A stretch of DNA of 64,000 nucleotides from NCBI RefSeq assembly GCF_016055025.1, contig NZ_JAECVW010000002.1; one strand, written 5' to 3'. The DNA is from Thermoactinomyces intermedius. Lineage in GTDB: Bacteria > Bacillota > Bacilli > Thermoactinomycetales > Thermoactinomycetaceae. Made by a program: the position numbers and the translations under genes. Every line of letters begins with the position of its first letter. The stretch's first letter is position 1. Below are positions 18,281 to 26,266 of this stretch, piece after piece. The notes under the pieces were generated by a model, which was given only the letters and a program-made list of their open reading frames with translations, was not told the DNA's origin and searched no databases.

Positions 18281-19204
18281 ATGAAACGGATCAACAATGT
18301 GATGGTTCCGGTGGGCAAAAACTTAAAAGCGGTTGACAAAGAACGGCAGTTAAAGCTCCTGCTTCAATTTCCGCTGGTCGAAGAATTCAGGAAGCAACAT
18401 CCTGAACTTCCGACAGAAGTTTATCAGCGTTCTTTCTCCTTCCTTCAGCAATTTGTGATGGAACGTTCCAATTGCCAACAATGTCCGGGACTGGACCGAT
18501 GCCCCAACATGATGAAAGGACATTACCCGGAATTGGATGAATATGGAGGTTATCTGGACCTGACCATGCATGAATGCAGCAAATGGAAAGCGGAAAAACA
18601 AAAATCGCTGATTCAAAGCCATTACATCTCCAAAGAAATTCAACAATCGACGTTTGAGCGGATTGACTACGACCACCCGGAACGGAACAAAGCCATTTTG
18701 ACCGCCATGGATTACTGCATCAGCTTCAAAGAATCCCCTCTTTCTTACGGCCTTTATTTATACGGGGCGTTTGGAGTGGGCAAAAGCTATATCGCCGGCG
18801 CGATCACCAATGAATTGGCCAAGCACAACATCTCTTCGATCATGGTTCATTTCCCCGCCTTGGTTGAAGAATTGAAAGCATCCATCGCCGATAATCAAAT
18901 CAGCCGCAAAATCGAGGCATTAAAAACCACACAAGTCCTGATCCTGGACGATATCGGCGCCGAATCTTTGACTCCCTGGCTGAGGGACGAAGTGCTTTCC
19001 GTCATTTTACAAAGACGGATGACGGACCAACGACCGACCATCTATACATCCAACATGACATTGGATGAGCTGGAAGAACACTTCAGCTATACGGCAAAAG
19101 GCGGATGGGAAATTTTAAAAGCCAAGCGGTTGATGGAACGAATTCGTCCTTTTGTGCAACCGGTGTTGGTTCAAGGACGAAACCGGCGCTATCCCGCTGA
19201 ATGA
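18281..19204 (+). CDS. dnaI: Primosomal helicase loader DnaI
   Basis: A 307-residue AAA+ protein. The N-terminal zinc-binding half contains CQQCPGLDRCPNM and a later HECSKW; the ATPase half has GAFGVGKSY (Walker A) and VLILDDIGAE (Walker B). DnaI loads the DnaC replicative helicase. GGAGGAAGG fits either GTG 18278 or ATG 18281. In Bacillus dnaI usually follows dnaB, but here it stands alone after a divergent terpene cyclase. Confidence 0.93.
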   Translation: MKRINNVMVPVGKNLKAVDKERQLKLLLQFPLVEEFRKQHPELPTEVYQRSFSFLQQFVMERSNCQQCPGLDRCPNMMKGHYPELDEYGGYLDLTMHECSKWKAEKQKSLIQSHYISKEIQQSTFERIDYDHPERNKAILTAMDYCISFKESPLSYGLYLYGAFGVGKSYIAGAITNELAKHNISSIMVHFPALVEELKASIADNQISRKIEALKTTQVLILDDIGAESLTPWLRDEVLSVILQRRMTDQRPTIYTSNMTLDELEEHFSYTAKGGWEILKAKRLMERIRPFVQPVLVQGRNRRYPAE

Positions 19205-19207
19205 AAA

Positions 19208-19258
19208 ACCTTCATCAAAAAACCCCCTTCCCGCGAGAAGGAGCTTTCTGATGAAGGT
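19208..19258 (-). terminator. Long inverted repeat between dnaI and the lasso-type cyclase
   Basis: ACCTTCATCA (19208-19217) pairs with TGATGAAGGT (19249-19258), with an inner CCTTC/GAAGG hairpin. On the minus strand the outer stem is followed by TTTTTCAT, which suits termination of the cyclase transcript; its stop codon lies in the stem. Confidence 0.6.
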
Positions 19259-20859
19259 CATAACAAAGAACGGAGCCATATTTCCGTCATGAATGCCCAA
19301 ATCAGCCCTTTGGTCGACATCATCAACAACCGCTGGTGTTCCAGGCATTCTTTCAGCCGTTCACAATGGATGATTCCCCAATCCGCCAAAATCGAATCTT
19401 CATCCAGCAATTCTTTGACTTGTTCACGGTGTTTCAGCAAAAAACGGGCCTCCATCGGCAACACCCGGTACTGCCGGGGCACATAGGCAATCACCTCGCC
19501 CGGCAGCCAATCAAAAAACGCCTGCCTCAAAACCGGTTTTTCGATCCATTGCCCCCCGCGAAACAGCACTTTCATCTCAGAAGGCAGGGAAATTGCGATT
19601 TCCATCAGCTTCCTGCTGACAAAGGGAAACAACATGTTCATTTGATGCGGGGACAATTGATGCAACTGAATGAGGGATTCCTTGTCCCGGTTTAATGAAT
19701 ACCCCATCGCTTGCCGGGCACTGGTTTTTTCTTTCAGCGAGCCCAGATAATTTTTGGCTTCTTTTGCCGCCTTGTCGGTAAAAAAAAGCGGAATCGGAAT
19801 GTTTTCCGGATGATCGGCCCACGTCGGGCGAAGCATTCCCAGCTTCTCCATCAACCGTCTGGATAACGTTTTGTTCCATATCCGCTTGGAAAAACGTCCG
19901 GTTCCGTCATACCCGAAAATATAGTCTCCAAAATACCCGGAAGCAAGCAGGTTGATCCCGTCCTTTTGGCTTTGCCTGCGGGCTTCTTTGATCATCAGGT
20001 AATCCAGGCCGGGATACGGCAAATAAAATTGGTTGGCGTCTTTTGTTAACGCCTTCAAATCCCCCGGTTCAAGGATGATGAGCGGGACATTCGCCAAGCG
20101 GGTCACCTTTTCCGCACTGATCCGGACCTTGGACTTTTCCCCGCGCCATCCCCAATGATAAGCAACGACCGGGATCTGGCAGGATTTCAACAACATGAGA
20201 ATCGCCGCGGAATCAATGCCTCCACTCAGCAAAACCCCCACCCGGTCGGCCGGTTCGACCCGGTCCTGAATCGTTTGGGTCAGGATTTCGATCACCAAAT
20301 CCGCCGCTTTGTCCCATTTTAACTTGGCATAATCCGGCCGGGGACGCAATTGGTCAAACAGGGTCATCTCTTCATTCTCCCGGTGAACGCGGATCATGTA
20401 CCCGGCCGGCAGCTTTTTGATGTCCCGAAAATAAGTCTGGGATGGCTCCTGGCCTTCCGCAAAACAGGACCCCACCAATTCTTCCTTTTTCACTTTGGAC
20501 AAATGGGGGCGATCTTCTCCCAACACCTGTTCAATCCGGGTGGACCAAAAAATCTGCCGCTTGGTCCGGCGCAGATAAAGGGAATATTTACACAACAAAC
20601 TGCGGTAAATCAATCCGGCTTTTTCTTTCCTTTCAAAATAAACGACTATAAAAGCGCCGTCGATTTGTTTTAAAAAACCGGTCCCTTCTTTCAACAATGT
20701 TTTGAACTCTTTTTTGGCCTCATGCCAGTTGTTGTTTTGAATCAGCTTCATCAAAGGTTCCAACTTGGGCGGATAACCCCAGACCTCACCGTAAAATTGG
20801 AAAAAACTCTGAAAAAAACCGAAATCAATGAACCCCTGGATCGGATCAAATTTTCTCAA
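19258..20859 (-). CDS. Asparagine-synthase-like lasso peptide cyclase (C protein)
   Basis: A 533-residue protein with an N-terminal Ntn-like region that lacks the catalytic Cys2 of true asparagine synthetases, and a C-terminal synthetase domain with the ATP-pyrophosphatase loop VLLSGGIDSAAILML (about residue 215). LASGYFGDYIFGYDG resembles the SGxGGDExFxG motif in altered form. This architecture fits lasso peptide macrolactam synthetases. The TTG start at 20859 overlaps the TGA of the B2-like gene. No precursor, RRE (B1) or exporter gene was found near, so the product is unknown; another amide-forming role is possible. Confidence 0.75.
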   Translation of the reverse strand: MRKFDPIQGFIDFGFFQSFFQFYGEVWGYPPKLEPLMKLIQNNNWHEAKKEFKTLLKEGTGFLKQIDGAFIVVYFERKEKAGLIYRSLLCKYSLYLRRTKRQIFWSTRIEQVLGEDRPHLSKVKKEELVGSCFAEGQEPSQTYFRDIKKLPAGYMIRVHRENEEMTLFDQLRPRPDYAKLKWDKAADLVIEILTQTIQDRVEPADRVGVLLSGGIDSAAILMLLKSCQIPVVAYHWGWRGEKSKVRISAEKVTRLANVPLIILEPGDLKALTKDANQFYLPYPGLDYLMIKEARRQSQKDGINLLASGYFGDYIFGYDGTGRFSKRIWNKTLSRRLMEKLGMLRPTWADHPENIPIPLFFTDKAAKEAKNYLGSLKEKTSARQAMGYSLNRDKESLIQLHQLSPHQMNMLFPFVSRKLMEIAISLPSEMKVLFRGGQWIEKPVLRQAFFDWLPGEVIAYVPRQYRVLPMEARFLLKHREQVKELLDEDSILADWGIIHCERLKECLEHQRLLMMSTKGLIWAFMTEIWLRSLL

Positions 20860-21362
20860 TGGACGTCAAACCTTTCCGGAATACGCTTAATTTCTCGAAA
20901 ATGCCATTCAACTTCCCATGATTCATTCAGGGGAACGTGCCGGAGCTCAACCCAGACATGCAAATTTTCAATCACATGGTCGTCATTTTTTTCCCCCAAC
21001 ACCATTTGTGCCGGAATCCCCAACTTTTTAAGGGATGCACACAACGACAGGGAACGGAGGAAAGAATCAATTTTCCCTGCATTCAACAGGGACACCACAA
21101 ATTGCGACCAGACCATCACCCGCCGGGCGTACAAAAATTCCGACAACGGGTTTTTAATGCGCACGGGATCTTTGCACCGGATCGACTTGAGCCGGTCCAT
21201 GGCTTTGTTTAAACCGTAAATCCGGTAAATCAAAAGCATCCAAACCGAAGTCACAATCACCCGGAGCAACCGCCTGAACGGTAACGGAGGAACTTTGGCT
21301 GCCCGGTCCTTGGCAAATAAAAGAACAAAATACAGATTCACCCAAAAAAGCCTCCAATCCAT
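20856..21362 (-). CDS. Lasso peptide biosynthesis B2-like (transglutaminase-like) protein
   Basis: About 168 residues from the ATG at 21362; the frame is open to a TTG at 21428. The C-terminal half matches the B2 leader-peptidase fold: SFLRSLSLCASLKKLGIPAQ, then VLGEKND and NLHVWVEL. In known B2 proteins the first block reads CLxRSLAL with a catalytic Cys; here that Cys is Ser (codon TCT), while the HxWVE histidine is kept. A Cys seven residues later might or might not substitute. It overlaps the cyclase gene, so the pair is co-translated. Neither start has a good ribosome binding site. Confidence 0.7.
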   Translation of the reverse strand: MDWRLFWVNLYFVLLFAKDRAAKVPPLPFRRLLRVIVTSVWMLLIYRIYGLNKAMDRLKSIRCKDPVRIKNPLSEFLYARRVMVWSQFVVSLLNAGKIDSFLRSLSLCASLKKLGIPAQMVLGEKNDDHVIENLHVWVELRHVPLNESWEVEWHFREIKRIPERFDVH

Positions 21363-21521
21363 AAAAAAAGCACAGTATTCCCGAACCTCTACTGTACTTT
21401 GTCTCTCATTTATCACGATATCTGTCAACGGTTTGGCATGATTGAGCCATCACGAAAAATCCCCCGGCTAATTCCATTCTAATGCAAATTTTTACATCTT
21501 TCAATAAATAACTCCTCTTGG

Positions 21522-21614
21522 CGGACACTTGCGGCCATGGATGTTCAAAGTGTCCGGAAAAATGAAAGCGTCGCCTCCGGGAGGACGTGGAAGTCCTTTC
21601 CAGGGCAACGCTTC
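21522..21614 (-). terminator. Two adjacent hairpins between the small gene and the B2-like gene
   Basis: GAAAGCGTCGCC (21564-21575) pairs with GGCAACGCTTC (21604-21614), with an inner AGGAC/GTCCT stem; on the minus strand it is followed by ATTTTTCC, so it can terminate the 22040-21747 gene. CGGACACTT (21522-21530) and AAGTGTCCG (21548-21556) form a second stem of unknown role. Confidence 0.5.
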
Positions 21615-21746
21615 AGCTTTGTTGAGGTGTAAACAGGTTCTCTCTCATTTTTTCCGCCGCGCATCCTTGTCTTTGATGGTTCTATGAAATGACGTGCCAT
21701 CGCACAAGCACGAGAACTTTTACAGTCCAAGCATATGATAAAATCA

Positions 21747-22040
21747 TTACGTGCCAAAAATGTCAAAGGAGCGTCCGGTAATGATTTTTTTGCCGTCTTC
21801 CATTTCCACTTGAATGACATCCATTAACGGAAGTTGAATTTCCAGCCCGTCCCCCGTCGACAATTTCACCATTTTGATGCGGTGCTCCGGCTTGTGCTCC
21901 ACGTAACAAATCACACGGATTTCTTCTTTTTCCTGGAAATTGGTTTCATCTCGCAAATATTCGATTTGCGAACGTTGTCTCAATTCCGACAAAAAAGGTC
22001 CGACCTTTTCCTTTTGGCCTTCAACCTGCACCTTCAACAT
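21747..22040 (-). CDS. Small hypothetical protein, YvzF/DUF3970-like N-terminus
   Basis: A 97-residue protein: LKVQVEGQKEKVGPFLSELR resembles the first strand and helix of YvzF/DUF3970 proteins, followed by strands ending IQLPLMDVIQVEMEDGKKII. GGGAGGAG is well placed for the ATG at 22040. It lies upstream of the lasso-type pair on the same strand but is separated by about 385 bases and a probable terminator. Family assignment is weak. Confidence 0.6.
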   Translation of the reverse strand: MLKVQVEGQKEKVGPFLSELRQRSQIEYLRDETNFQEKEEIRVICYVEHKPEHRIKMVKLSTGDGLEIQLPLMDVIQVEMEDGKKIITGRSFDIFGT

Positions 22041-22166
22041 AAGCAACTCCTCCCAAAATTTTGCGGTGTTTCAACCACTGAAACCAATCGGCATCTTTCT
22101 GACTATAGTTTATAAATCTATTTCATACATTGCAAATCGATACAAAATTACTAATAATAGAAGGAA

Positions 22167-22241
22167 TTTTGCAGATTTGTGCCAAACTAGATAAATAAAT
22201 AAAAATAGAGCAAAAATGTTCACCCGGATTTTGCATATTTG
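22167..22241 (+). promoter_or_regulatory. Two near-identical direct repeats upstream of the HTH-TPR regulator
   Basis: TTTTGCAGATTTG (22167-22179) and TTTTGCATATTTG (22229-22241) differ at one base and are 62 bases apart in an AT-rich 240-base leader. They could be operator sites for the regulator itself. This is inference from repetition and position only. Confidence 0.35.
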
Positions 22242-22307
22242 CATGAAAAGCAACAAAAAAACAACCGAAAATAAACAAAAATTTTTTTATTTGCGGAGGT
22301 GAGTTCG

Positions 22308-23626
22308 TTGCTCCCTCTTGACCATGAGAATGCGGGGCGTGTCATTCGGAAAAGGCGGAAGGATTTGGGGCTCAGGCAAAGTGATTTGGTGGATAACATG
22401 ATCAAACTCCATACCATCCGCAAAGTCGAAAAAGGCGAAGTGGTGAATGAGGATATATATCTGCATATATGCAACAAGCTGGATTTGGACATCAAACAGT
22501 TATCCAAGTCTTATGATGACGAGAAGGAACGCGAAGAACAATTGAAATTCAAATTATTCGCGATCGAGCATGACATTGACATGGCGGGTCCGGACAAAGG
22601 TTTGGAAGAACTCAGGAAAACCGAGATCGACAAAAACTCCCCCTTGCTTCCCACATACCTCTTTTTAAAAGGAAAATGCATTGCCCGAAAAAAACATTGG
22701 AAAAAGGCACAGGCACAATTTTTGAAAACATTGAGCACGCTGAAACAGTATCCCGATTGGAAATCAACCAACGTGCAAGCCGCAACCTACAATGAACTGG
22801 GCCGTTGTTGTTATTATTTGAACAATATTGAACAAGCCCTCCATTATATTGAAAAAGGTTTGGAATCCTACGATCCCTCCGGTGACCGCGAATATGTCGT
22901 ATACCATTTAAAAATGAGCAAAGTGATCTACCTTGAAAAATTAAACCGGAATGAAGATGCTTTCCGCACTTTGGAAGATATGTGGAAAGAAGTCGACAAA
23001 ATCGAGAGCATCGAGATCCGCAGCAGTATGTATGAGGTGCACGCCACCTTGCTCAGCAAACAGGAACTGCATGAAAAGGCGATCGAATATGCCACCAAAG
23101 GCCTGCATCTGGCCCGTGTGGACCAAAACGTGGACCGCGCGTTTGAGCTCTGGACGGCACTCGGGGATTGCTATCAAAACATGGGGGATTATTACAAAGC
23201 AGAAGTTGCATTTCGCACAGCATTAAAATTAGAAAAAAAAATCGGAAAAAAAATATGTTGGTATCTACCTATACCAAACTAGGTATGCTATACTTAAAAA
23301 CAAAAAAAATCCCCTTCGCACAAAAAGCTTTGCAGAATGCCATACAAACGGGACAAAAAACGAACGATGCTTTAAAATACTGCAATGCTCTCATCGCTTT
23401 GGGCGATTGCTACATGCGCCAAAACAAAAACGGCGATGCACGCAAATGCCTGCAAAAAGCACTCACGATCTCCGAAAAACACGCACTCAAAATCCTGGAA
23501 CCGGAAATACTCGTCAAACTTGCAAAATGTTGCGAAGAGGAAGACCCTGTCACTTATGAAAAATATAAAAACAGATTTTTTCAAACTTACTGCCAATTAC
23601 TTGAAAAAGGCGAGGGAAAATTGTAA
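22308..23626 (+). CDS. NprR/Rap-like HTH-TPR peptide-responsive regulator, frameshifted
   Basis: Residues 10-65 form an XRE-type helix-turn-helix (VIRKRRKDLGLRQSDLVDNM), followed by tandem TPR helices (ATYNELGRCCYYLNNIEQAL; YTKLGMLYLKTKKIPFAQKA; ALIALGDCYMRQNKNGDARK). This is the layout of RNPP regulators such as NprR. Frame 1 stops at 23282, but the missing TPRs continue in the -1 frame to 23626. The switch maps to the A-run 23246-23253, where the frame is exactly A AAA AAA. One added A gives a 439-residue protein, the normal NprR size. GGAGGTGA favours the TTG at 22308 over GTG 22299. Two micro-ORFs for candidate signal peptides follow. Confidence 0.85.
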
Positions 23627-23665
23627 CCCCTTTCCCTTCCCTTGTCTTGGAAAGGAGGGATCCGG

Positions 23666-23704
23666 ATGAAACGCCTTTTCGGCGGAGAACCGCCTGCTGT
23701 TTGA
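23666..23704 (+). CDS. Candidate signalling micropeptide 1 (12 aa)
   Basis: AAAGGAGGG at 23651-23659 is ideally placed before the ATG; the ORF encodes MKRLFGGEPPAV and a TGA. It starts 39 bases after the regulator's stop. The last six residues match those of the next micro-ORF exactly. RNPP regulators are normally followed by genes for their signal peptides, which act as C-terminal 5-8-mers. This one has no secretion signal, so it would be a leaderless signal or act inside the cell. GGCGG-AGAA-CCGCC within it could form a small RNA hairpin, an alternative reason for conservation. Confidence 0.65.
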   Translation: MKRLFGGEPPAV

Positions 23705-23746
23705 TCGTACTTTTCCAATCCAATCTTAATGAAGGGAGTTTACACT

Positions 23747-23785
23747 ATGACTTTTCTCTTTGACGGAGAACCGCCTGCCGTTTAA
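23747..23785 (+). CDS. Candidate signalling micropeptide 2 (12 aa)
   Basis: AAGGGAG (23732-23738) precedes an ATG; the ORF encodes MTFLFDGEPPAV and a TAA. It shares LF-x-GEPPAV with micropeptide 1, while the N-terminal codons, a Gly/Asp codon, a synonymous Ala codon (GCT/GCC) and the stop differ, which points to selection on the peptide. The spacing between the two ORFs is 42 bases, and a terminator follows. Confidence 0.65.
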   Translation: MTFLFDGEPPAV

Positions 23786-23835
23786 TTCCAAACCAAGCCA
23801 TCTTTTCTTTTTGCCTGAATGATCATAAAATTCGT

Positions 23836-23867
23836 GCAGCCATTTTGGGGGAATGGCTGCTTTTTTT
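23836..23867 (+). terminator. Terminator after the regulator/micropeptide unit
   Basis: GCAGCCATT (23836-23844) pairs with AATGGCTGC (23852-23860), followed by seven T. It closes a unit holding the regulator and both micro-ORFs. Confidence 0.9.
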
Positions 23868-24099
23868 ATTTGATCTTTATAGAAAGTTTATATTAATTTT
23901 ACAGAATTGTCAATGTTCCCTGCCCTTTCCAAGACCGGATTGGAAAAGCATCGTTCATAATATTATTCGTAACCCGTTTCTGTTTTGTATCCCTTCTCTT
24001 CCACTTTTTTGAGAAATTTGCCATAGTCTTTTCGATTGAATTCACCACAGGCATTCAGTATGATAAAATCATTGCTTGATCATAGGGAAGGGAAGTACC
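23868..24099. other. Intergenic region with probable promoter
   Basis: About 230 bases with no convincing gene. TATGATAAAATCATT at 24059-24073 is repeated exactly at 21735-21749; its meaning is unclear, but it could hold a -10 element for the lipoprotein gene. Confidence 0.35.
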
Positions 24100-24756
24100 A
24101 TGTTGAAAAAAACACTGCTGATTGTTTGCACACTCCTTCTGGCATCCGGTTGTTCAGTCATCACCGATTACCAGCTTTCACACCAACTGGTTGAATCGAT
24201 CGAACAGTTGGTTGTGAAACACAATGACACTGAACATACGCGGAACAAGATGGAAACGTATTATAAAAACATGGAAAAAAGCATGAACCAATTTCAACGC
24301 AGCATTCAAGAAACGGGAAAAGCGGACCCCAATGAGTTAAAAGCGCTCTTAAGCGATATGGACCAAGTGATTGCTGAACTTCACAACTATCAGACAGAAG
24401 AAGAAAAAGTCCTGAAACAACTGGACCAATTGATGAAAAAAGCGGAAGAAATATCCGGTGACAAAGGTCCGTTGGCAAAGGAAACCTTAAATCTGTTTCA
24501 ACAGCTGGTTCAGCGTGAATCCAGACTGGCCGAAGTGAATATCGGGATTTTGACGGCGAATAAAAATTACTACACCGCCATCGCCAAGAAAAAAACGCCT
24601 CCCAAAGACCAATTTGAATCATTAAATCAGGAAAGAAAGAAATTGGAGAAAGAAACGGAAACACTCATTCAGAAGTTTAATCAGTCTTGGGGCCGCTTCA
24701 GCGAGGAAGTTACGGGCCAGCCTTTGAATAAAAGCAACAGCAAACCATCCTTATAA
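24100..24756 (+). CDS. Lipoprotein with coiled coil, YkyA-like
   Basis: A 218-residue protein from the ATG at 24100, after GGGAAGGGAAG. MLKKTLLIVCTLLLASGC is a lipoprotein signal with the lipobox LASG-C. The rest is almost all charged helix, predicted coiled coil (residues 30-200), resembling the YkyA family of cell-wall-binding lipoproteins. The frame opens at 24076, but that start has no ribosome binding site. It has its own terminator. Function unknown. Confidence 0.75.
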   Translation: MLKKTLLIVCTLLLASGCSVITDYQLSHQLVESIEQLVVKHNDTEHTRNKMETYYKNMEKSMNQFQRSIQETGKADPNELKALLSDMDQVIAELHNYQTEEEKVLKQLDQLMKKAEEISGDKGPLAKETLNLFQQLVQRESRLAEVNIGILTANKNYYTAIAKKKTPPKDQFESLNQERKKLEKETETLIQKFNQSWGRFSEEVTGQPLNKSNSKPSL

Positions 24757-24768
24757 GCCGTTTTGCCT

Positions 24769-24807
24769 GCCTTTTCTCTCCACGATGCAGAGAAAAGGCT
24801 TTTTTTG
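24769..24807 (+). terminator. Terminator after the YkyA-like gene
   Basis: GCCTTTTCTCT (24769-24779) pairs with AGAGAAAAGGC (24789-24799), followed by eight T. Confidence 0.9.
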
Positions 24808-24858
24808 TATGCGGGTGGGTATCCTTTTGTCATCGGTCCTCCCTTTTTGACACAGCAA

Positions 24859-24889
24859 AAAGGGACCGGTCGGCTGTGACGGTCCCTTT
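24859..24889 (-). terminator. Terminator of the oxidoreductase gene
   Basis: AAAGGGACCG (24859-24868) pairs with CGGTCCCTTT (24880-24889); on the minus strand it runs into TTTGCTG. Confidence 0.7.
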
Positions 24890-24920
24890 CCCCTTTCAAC
24901 CCTTGCATGCAACCAGGTTT

Positions 24921-25928
24921 TTAAACCTTGACAATCTGTTTTCCCAGGTTCTCTCCGCGAAACAGTCCCAAAAAGGCATCGACGGTGTTTTCAAATCCTT
25001 CCACGATGTTTTCTTTATATTTCAACCGGCCGGCATTTACCCATTCCGCCAACTGCTTTAACGCTTCATCAAATTTGTCGGCGTAATCGGAAACGATAAA
25101 TCCTTTCATCAAAGCGCTTTTAATCAGCAATTGCGGCTGGATTCTCGGCCCGATGTCCGGTTTTTCGAGATTATACAGGGAGATTTGTCCACAGAGCGGA
25201 ATCCGGGCCTGATGATTCAATAATGAAAGGACTGCATCGGAAATGCTTCCGCCCACGTTGTCAAAATAGATGTCCACCCCGTCGGGACAAGCTTTTGTCA
25301 GTTCTTCCCGGATGGAGTCCGTCTTTTTATAATTAATCGCGGCATCAAAACCCAACTCGTTCTTCAAAAATTCCACTTTCGCCTCGGAACCGGCGATCCC
25401 GACCACCCGGCAACCTTTGATCTTGGCAATTTGCCCCACGGTCATACCGACGGCTCCTGCAGCACCGGAGACCACAACCGTTTCCCCTTCCTTGGGCTGC
25501 CCGATTTCCATCAGTCCAACATAAGCGGTGAGCCCCGGCATGCCCAAAACACCGAGAGCGGTGGAAACCGGAGCCAGATCAGGATTCACCTTGGTCAATT
25601 CATCTTCTGCGGCCACGGCAAATTTCTGCCAACCGTAATTCCCGAGAACAATGTCTCCTTCTTCGAACAACTTGGATTCCGATGCAATCACCTCACCGAC
25701 CACCCCGCCGGTAATCACTTCATTGATCCGGTAAGGAGGAACATATGATTTTTGATCGTTCATTCTCCCGCGCATGTAAGGATCGACGGACAGATATAAC
25801 GTCTTGACCAGAACCTCACCACTTGACGGTTGAGGAATCTCTTCTTCCACCCATTCAAAATCTTCAGGCACCGGCATTCCTTGTGGACGTCTGGCCAGCA
25901 AAATTTTTTGGTTTCTCTCTTTCCCCAC
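24921..25928 (-). CDS. Zinc-independent NADP-dependent oxidoreductase (MDR, CurA/PTGR-like)
   Basis: A 335-residue medium-chain reductase: LSVDPYMRGRMND, the GGVVGEVI segment, and the nucleotide site VVSGAAGAVGMTVGQIAKIKG, with IYFDNVGG later. Members reduce alpha,beta-unsaturated aldehydes and ketones with NADPH. The open frame extends to 26219, but the family length and the GGGGGAG box support the GTG at 25928. It is transcribed alone. Confidence 0.9.
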   Translation of the reverse strand: MGKERNQKILLARRPQGMPVPEDFEWVEEEIPQPSSGEVLVKTLYLSVDPYMRGRMNDQKSYVPPYRINEVITGGVVGEVIASESKLFEEGDIVLGNYGWQKFAVAAEDELTKVNPDLAPVSTALGVLGMPGLTAYVGLMEIGQPKEGETVVVSGAAGAVGMTVGQIAKIKGCRVVGIAGSEAKVEFLKNELGFDAAINYKKTDSIREELTKACPDGVDIYFDNVGGSISDAVLSLLNHQARIPLCGQISLYNLEKPDIGPRIQPQLLIKSALMKGFIVSDYADKFDEALKQLAEWVNAGRLKYKENIVEGFENTVDAFLGLFRGENLGKQIVKV

Positions 25929-26029
25929 GGATAACTCCCCCTTCATTCGACATTCAATAACGATATTATTCCCGCAACCTGTTTCTTTCAAACGGATTTT
26001 CAAATAAAATGAACATGAGAAGGGATGTG

Positions 26030-26266
26030 ATGGCCGCAATGAAGCCGATTCGTTGTCTTGAGTGCTACAAACAGCGTCCGGGCGGGCGTTGTGACTTTTG
26101 CCCGCTGCACCGGAAAAAACGCGACAAGTATCAAGCATTGGGAAACGGGTGGTATTTGCTGAAAGAAGAGAAGCAACCGGTTGAATCAGATCACCTCTCT
26201 TCTCGCAAATCCCCACCAAGCCAAGAAAACAAACAAGACATAGTGAACCGCAAGCATCGCCAATGA
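26030..26266 (+). CDS. Possible small Cys-rich protein
   Basis: The frame from the ATG at 26030 (after AGAAGGGATGTG) gives 78 residues with CLECYKQRPGGRCDFCPLH, a CxxC-x8-CxxC pattern suggestive of a zinc ribbon. It runs between the oxidoreductase and the ABC permease and overlaps the permease 3' end by about 80 bases on the other strand. The tail is low-complexity. It may be real but could be chance. Confidence 0.4.
   Translation: MAAMKPIRCLECYKQRPGGRCDFCPLHRKKRDKYQALGNGWYLLKEEKQPVESDHLSSRKSPPSQENKQDIVNRKHRQ

Noticed and set aside
21429..21760. Search for a lasso precursor peptide
   Set aside because: A TTG-start 31-codon frame after AAGAGGAG has no Thr at -2 and no Asp/Glu at ring position 7-9 from a Gly; other short frames here lack starts. 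None is convincing.
21545..21820. 91-codon minus-strand frame
   Set aside because: Overlaps the supported 97-residue gene in another frame and has no ribosome binding site.
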